Positions 60,492-64,000 of a DNA stretch of 64,000 nt are shown here, one piece after another. Both the position numbers and the translations under genes were made by a program. Source of the DNA: Spirochaetales bacterium (GTDB taxonomy: Bacteria > Spirochaetota > Spirochaetia > Treponematales > UBA12059); contig JAFGNN010000065.1 in the NCBI GenBank assembly GCA_016926955.1, positions 62,001 to 126,000 of the forward strand, written 5' to 3'. The notes below the pieces were generated by a model. The model saw nothing but the letters and a program-made list of their open reading frames with translations. It searched no databases and was not told the DNA's origin. Numbering within the stretch: the first letter of the stretch is position 1; every line of letters begins with the position of its first letter.

Positions 60492-61531
60492 GCCGGCCTC
60501 CCGCCGCGCGCGCGAGGCGGCAGGAGGCGCGCTGTCGCGAGGAGCAGCACGAAGGCCTTTACGAGCAGGGCGGCGTCGAAGGGTACCCCCGCGATCACGG
60601 CGGCCTGCCGGGCCCCCGAGTCGAGCCAGCCGAGCAGCAGGGCGGCAGGGAGTATGGCGAGCGGTCGGTTCCCCGCGAGCAGGCTTACCGCGATCGCGGT
60701 CCAGCCCATGCCGCCGGACATGCCGCGCACCGCCCTTCCCGCGGGGCCGAGCGCTATGAAGGCGCCCGCGAGCCCGTGCAGGGCGCCCGCGCCGACAAGC
60801 GGCCAGAGGGCGAGCTTTCCGACGGGGAGCCCGACGCTTTTGGCGAAGGTCGGGTTTCCGCCGTAGAGATCGACGGCCCGTCCTTCGCCGGTGCGCGCGA
60901 AAAAGAGGGCCAGCGCGGCGGCAAACAGCAGCGCGGCAAAGGGAGCGTAGCCCGCGGGAAAGGCCGCGCGGTCAGGCAAAATGGCGCGCGACACCATCTT
61001 CGTGGCGATGAGGTTGCTTTCCGCGTCGCGCAAGGGTGAGGCTATGAGCCAGTCGATCGCGAGGACGGCCGCCTGCGAGACGAGGAAGCTCGAAAGGAGC
61101 ACGTCAGCTCCGGCGAAACGCTTGCCAAGCGCGCTCGGCAAGGCAAGCGCGGCGCCGCCGAGGGCCCCGAAGCCGAGCGCCGCGGCGAGCGCGGCCGCCG
61201 GGGAAGCCGAGGACAGCGCCAGGGCCGCGAGCACCGCCACGAGCCCGCCCGAGTAGAGCTGGCCTTCCCCACCGAGGTTGAAGCTTCCCGAGCGGAAAGC
61301 CAGGGCCGCGCCGAGCGCGCAGAGCGCGAGCAGGGCGGACTGTTCGACGAAAGCCGAAGCGGCGCCCGCGCTGGAGACCGGCCCGAAGGCGAAGGATGCG
61401 ATGGCCGTTCCGGGATCTCCGGAAAACAGGGCCACGACGAGGGGCCCCGCGACGATCGCCGCGAGGGGCGGCGCCGCGGCGCGCAGGAGGCTGCCCGCGG
61501 AAACCCGGGCGCGGATGGAGGGGATATTCAA
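60488..61531 (-). CDS. BMP-family ABC transporter permease, first subunit (NupP-like)
   Basis: A 347-aa inner-membrane protein. It has the N-terminal GDPGTAIASFAFGPVSSAGA and then ALGAALAFRSGSFNLGGEGQ, the 'FNIGAEGQ' signature of nucleoside-type permeases, followed by KRFAGADVLLSSFLVSQAAV and, near the end, GMSGGMGWTAIAVSLLAGNR, all typical of YufP/NupP. About nine membrane segments. The start is a TTG at 61531 that overlaps the stop of the ATPase gene (TTGA); the reading LNIPSIRARVSAGSLL fits, and no ATG is nearby. Together with the other permease it forms the channel of the importer. Confidence 0.9.
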   Translation of the reverse strand: MNIPSIRARVSAGSLLRAAAPPLAAIVAGPLVVALFSGDPGTAIASFAFGPVSSAGAASAFVEQSALLALCALGAALAFRSGSFNLGGEGQLYSGGLVAVLAALALSSASPAAALAAALGFGALGGAALALPSALGKRFAGADVLLSSFLVSQAAVLAIDWLIASPLRDAESNLIATKMVSRAILPDRAAFPAGYAPFAALLFAAALALFFARTGEGRAVDLYGGNPTFAKSVGLPVGKLALWPLVGAGALHGLAGAFIALGPAGRAVRGMSGGMGWTAIAVSLLAGNRPLAILPAALLLGWLDSGARQAAVIAGVPFDAALLVKAFVLLLATARLLPPRARGGRPA

Positions 61532-63033
61532 GACGCGGCTCCCGACATGGCGGCCGCGACCGCGTGGACGCTCGTCGCGGAGGGATCCTCGGCGAGGGGC
61601 TTAAGCCGTCCGCGATAGAGCACGGCGGCCTTCGTCGAGACGGCCAGCAGTTCCTCCGCGCTGGAAGTGAGCAGGAGTACGGCGCTACCCGAGTGCGCCA
61701 GCTCGGAGAGCCTCGCCCAGAGGTCGGCCTGGGCGCTCGCGTCGAGGCCCTGGCTCGGGTTCGCCGCGATGACCAGCTCCGGGCTGCCCGAGAGCTCCCG
61801 GGCAGCCACGAGGCGCTGGCGGTTCCCGCCCGAGAGCGTCGACGCGGGGCGCGAAGGCTCCGCATGGAGGCCGAACCAGGCGTTCTGGCGGAGCGCCGCC
61901 GCAGACATCGCGCGCAAGCCCCGGAGCGCCTTCCGGCCGCTTCCGGCGAGTGTGCGCGCGAGCGCGTTGTCGACGAGGCTGGCGCGAGGGGACAGCGCCC
62001 TGCCCTCGCGGTCCGTCGGCAGGTAAGCCAGGCGCTCCCGGCGGAGCGAGGCGCGCTCGCGCGGCTTGACTCGCGTGCCGAGGACGAGAACTACGCCAGA
62101 GTCCGGTTCGCGCTCGGCCGCCGCCAGGTCCTCGAGCGCGTCCAGCCCGTTGCCCGCCAGCGCGGCGATGCCGAACACCTCTCCCGAGCGGACTTCGAAC
62201 GAGACCTCGCGCACCGTCGCGCTTCCGGCGCCGCCGAGCGAGGCGCCCCGGAATTCGAGCCGCGCTTCCCCCGGTTCCGCCCTCGGCTTGCGAACGCGCT
62301 CGCGCGGCACCGCGTTCGCGGCCAGGGCCGCCAGCGAACGCTCGTCGGTGTCGGCGGGCCGGAGCGAAGCCTCGACCCGCCCCTTGCGCAGCACGACGAT
62401 GCGGTCGGAAACCTCGAGGACCTCGCGGATCCGGTGGCTGATCAGGATCACTCCCTTCCCCGCCGCACGGAGGCGAGCGAGCAGGTCGAACAGCCTGTCG
62501 GCCTCGGCCTCGGTGAGTATGGAGGTCGGTTCGTCGAGCACGAGGAGGTCCGCCCCGCGGGCGAGTGCCCTGAGTATGTCGGCGGAACGCCGCGCGGCCG
62601 GCGGCAGCGATGATACGGCGGCGCCCGGATCGAGAAGGAAGCCGTAGCGCTCGGCGAGCATGGCCGCCTCGTATTCTGCCCGGCGGCGGTCGAGCAGGAA
62701 GCCGAATCGGATGGGTTCGCGCCCCAGGACCAGGTTCTCGGCTACCGTCAGCCCCGGCGCCAACGAGGAGACCTGGGGCACGAAGCCCACGCCGAGCCGT
62801 TCGGCCTCTCCCGGCCTTCCGCGGCGGAGCGCGGTCCCCTTGACCCTGATTTCTCCCGAATCGGGCTCCTCGAGGCCCGCGACGATGCGGGCGAAGGTCG
62901 ACTTGCCCGCCCCGTTCTCGCCGACGAGCGCGACGAGCTCGCCCGGGTCGACGCGGAAATCGATGCCGTCGTTGGCCCGCGTCGCGGTGGAGGGATAGTA
63001 TTTCGAAACGCCGGTCGCGGAGAGGAGTGCCAT
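61528..63033 (-). CDS. BMP-family ABC transporter ATPase with two NBDs (NupO-like)
   Basis: A 501-aa sugar/nucleoside-type ATPase with duplicated domains, as in YufO or RbsA. NBD1: Walker A LVGENGAGKSTFARIVAGL, Walker B GADLLVLDEPTSILTEAEAD, but its signature is SSLPPAARRSADILRAL instead of LSVGxQQRVEI. NBD2: Walker A is the usual degenerate form GIAALAGNGLDALEDLA, with a normal signature ASTLSGGNRQRLVAARELSG and IAANPSQGLD in place of Walker B. So only one composite site (NBD1 Walker A plus NBD2 signature) looks canonical. Start at ATG 63033 with GAGGCACC. It energises nucleoside uptake by the two downstream permeases. Confidence 0.92.
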   Translation of the reverse strand: MALLSATGVSKYYPSTATRANDGIDFRVDPGELVALVGENGAGKSTFARIVAGLEEPDSGEIRVKGTALRRGRPGEAERLGVGFVPQVSSLAPGLTVAENLVLGREPIRFGFLLDRRRAEYEAAMLAERYGFLLDPGAAVSSLPPAARRSADILRALARGADLLVLDEPTSILTEAEADRLFDLLARLRAAGKGVILISHRIREVLEVSDRIVVLRKGRVEASLRPADTDERSLAALAANAVPRERVRKPRAEPGEARLEFRGASLGGAGSATVREVSFEVRSGEVFGIAALAGNGLDALEDLAAAEREPDSGVVLVLGTRVKPRERASLRRERLAYLPTDREGRALSPRASLVDNALARTLAGSGRKALRGLRAMSAAALRQNAWFGLHAEPSRPASTLSGGNRQRLVAARELSGSPELVIAANPSQGLDASAQADLWARLSELAHSGSAVLLLTSSAEELLAVSTKAAVLYRGRLKPLAEDPSATSVHAVAAAMSGAAS

Positions 63034-63098
63034 GGTGCCTCGGCTGGAAACTGGACCGGGCGGAGCTACGAGGCTCCCGGCCCGGTCCCAATCTACAA

Positions 63099-64000
63099 TC
63101 AGAAGCCCGTGACGGGGAAGGCCGGCTCGCCCTCCGCGAGCGCTTTTTCCGCGGCCGTGAAGCGTTCGCGCGTCGCGGCGGGCAGGGCCAGGAACCAGGG
63201 AGCCTCGTCCGCGAAGCCGATGTAGCCCTCGGCGAAGCCGCGCAGCTCGGCCGTGCCGTACAGGCCTTCCACCCCGCCGAGCAGGGCCTTCACCTTTTCT
63301 TCCACCAGGCGATCCTGGGCGATCCAGGCAGAGCCCACCACAACTTCGGGATCGTATGCGACGCCCGTGCCGCTCTCGAGCAGCACCACGCGCCTGCCTG
63401 ATTCGGCCGCCACCGAAAGCACGCCCTGGTTGGCGCCTCCGGCGATCGGCAGGATGATGTCGACGCCCGCATCGAACAGGCCCTTGGCGAGCTCGCCGGC
63501 CTTGGCCGCGTCGAACCAGTTGCCGACGACGCGGGTCTCGAGCTCGATGGCCGGGTCCACGGCCTTGAGTCCCGCGCGGAAGCCCGGCTCGATGAGCTTG
63601 TCCAGGGTCGGGTAGGTCTGGGCGATGACGAGACCAACCTTCTTCTCCGGGTTCGAGCCGGGCGCGCCGCCCGTGGTCACGAGGCCGGCCAGGTAGCCGG
63701 CCAGGTAGCCCTGCTCGAGCTGGTTGTAGAGCACCGTATGGATGGCGTCGTTGCCTTCGAGCCAGGCGTCGGCCACGAGGAAGCGGGCGCGCGGATACTG
63801 CTCCGCGACCACCGCGCACAGTTCCGGGAGGGCCGGATTCGAGGTCACGATGAGACCGAACTTGCCCGAGCCCGCCATCGCGGAAAGTTTGTCGAGCCAC
63901 TCGGCCTGGTTGAAGCCTGCCTCGACTACGGTCAACGCGGCACCGGGAGTGGCCTCGACCGCGCGGCAGGCGCCTTCGACGAGCATCTCGTAGATCGGGC
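63099..64000 (-). CDS. BMP/PnrA-family substrate-binding lipoprotein (partial, N-terminus outside window)
   Basis: The C-terminal 300 residues of the periplasmic binding protein of the transporter; the frame is open to the right edge, where PIYEMLVEGACRAVE is the family segment that follows the N-terminal 'G-x-x-x-D-P-x' start, so the signal peptide and first strand are missing. Motifs: GFNQAEWLDKLSAMA, LIVTSNPALPELC, NQLEQGYLAGYLAGLVTTGG, KVGLVIAQTYPTLDKLIEPG and ILPIAGGANQGVLSVAAESG, all typical of Bmp lipoproteins. In T. pallidum the homologue PnrA (TmpC) binds purine nucleosides, so nucleoside uptake is the best guess. It is followed 65 bp later by the ATPase gene. Confidence 0.93.
   Translation of the reverse strand, partial: PIYEMLVEGACRAVEATPGAALTVVEAGFNQAEWLDKLSAMAGSGKFGLIVTSNPALPELCAVVAEQYPRARFLVADAWLEGNDAIHTVLYNQLEQGYLAGYLAGLVTTGGAPGSNPEKKVGLVIAQTYPTLDKLIEPGFRAGLKAVDPAIELETRVVGNWFDAAKAGELAKGLFDAGVDIILPIAGGANQGVLSVAAESGRRVVLLESGTGVAYDPEVVVGSAWIAQDRLVEEKVKALLGGVEGLYGTAELRGFAEGYIGFADEAPWFLALPAATRERFTAAEKALAEGEPAFPVTGF

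Overview
The window is 64 kb of G+C-rich (roughly two-thirds G+C by eye), gene-dense bacterial chromosome with short intergenic gaps. The gene set suggests a high-GC spirochaete (Spirochaetota, Treponema/Spirochaeta relatives). Pointers are many small lipoproteins, a tandem pair of DUF115/MptE-like 'motility accessory factor' proteins, a 7TM-DISM-type chemoreceptor, a BMP-type nucleoside ABC transporter and a long acidic protein of the kind seen in treponemes. This is inference from gene content; no rRNA gene is present. I found no tRNA, CRISPR array, prophage or intact insertion sequence.

Layout. 1-16 kb: a drug/metabolite transporter (cut by the edge), a metallopeptidase-like lipoprotein, an SH3 exported protein, a DUF438/PAS protein, an ABC-F ATPase, an alpha/beta hydrolase lipoprotein, a Gfo/Idh/MocA dehydrogenase, a CoA-disulfide-reductase-like flavoprotein with a rhodanese tail followed by a separate small rhodanese, the DNA repair pair mrfA-mrfB, and glgC with a clear terminator. 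16-30 kb, all minus strand: two exported unknowns, a phosphoribosyltransferase, an HtrA protease, a cluster of periplasmic PPIase-nusB-TPR lipoprotein-map, a J-domain protein, secG, and the glycolytic series gap-pgk-tpiA.

30-44 kb, mostly plus strand: a candidate C-rich small RNA ahead of a class A penicillin-binding protein, a ParB-like small protein convergent with an FtsB-like protein, then a tightly coupled series (acidic 742-aa protein, a gene apparently split at an A10 run, two DUF115 proteins), two unknown divergent genes, an outer-membrane barrel and a lipoprotein. 44-54 kb: a RarA ATPase with a long C-terminal extension, folC, a minus-strand group (PC4-like, Nudix, SH3 lipoprotein, DUF445), a TM2 protein, asnS and a D,D-carboxypeptidase. 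54-64 kb, minus strand: a MutY-like glycosylase without Fe-S cysteines, the chemoreceptor-like protein, an Rrf2 regulator-cysteine desulfurase-IscU/BFD scaffold operon with a visible operator, and a BMP-family ABC transporter running off the right edge.

The most notable points are the A10 slippery run plus stem-loop in the DUF115 operon, a set of genes with no Shine-Dalgarno and a -10 box 6-9 bases before the start (likely leaderless), the Rrf2 operator, the small-RNA candidate, and recurrent intergenic hairpins without U-tracts. All functional calls are from reading the sequence and recall of protein families; no database search was possible.
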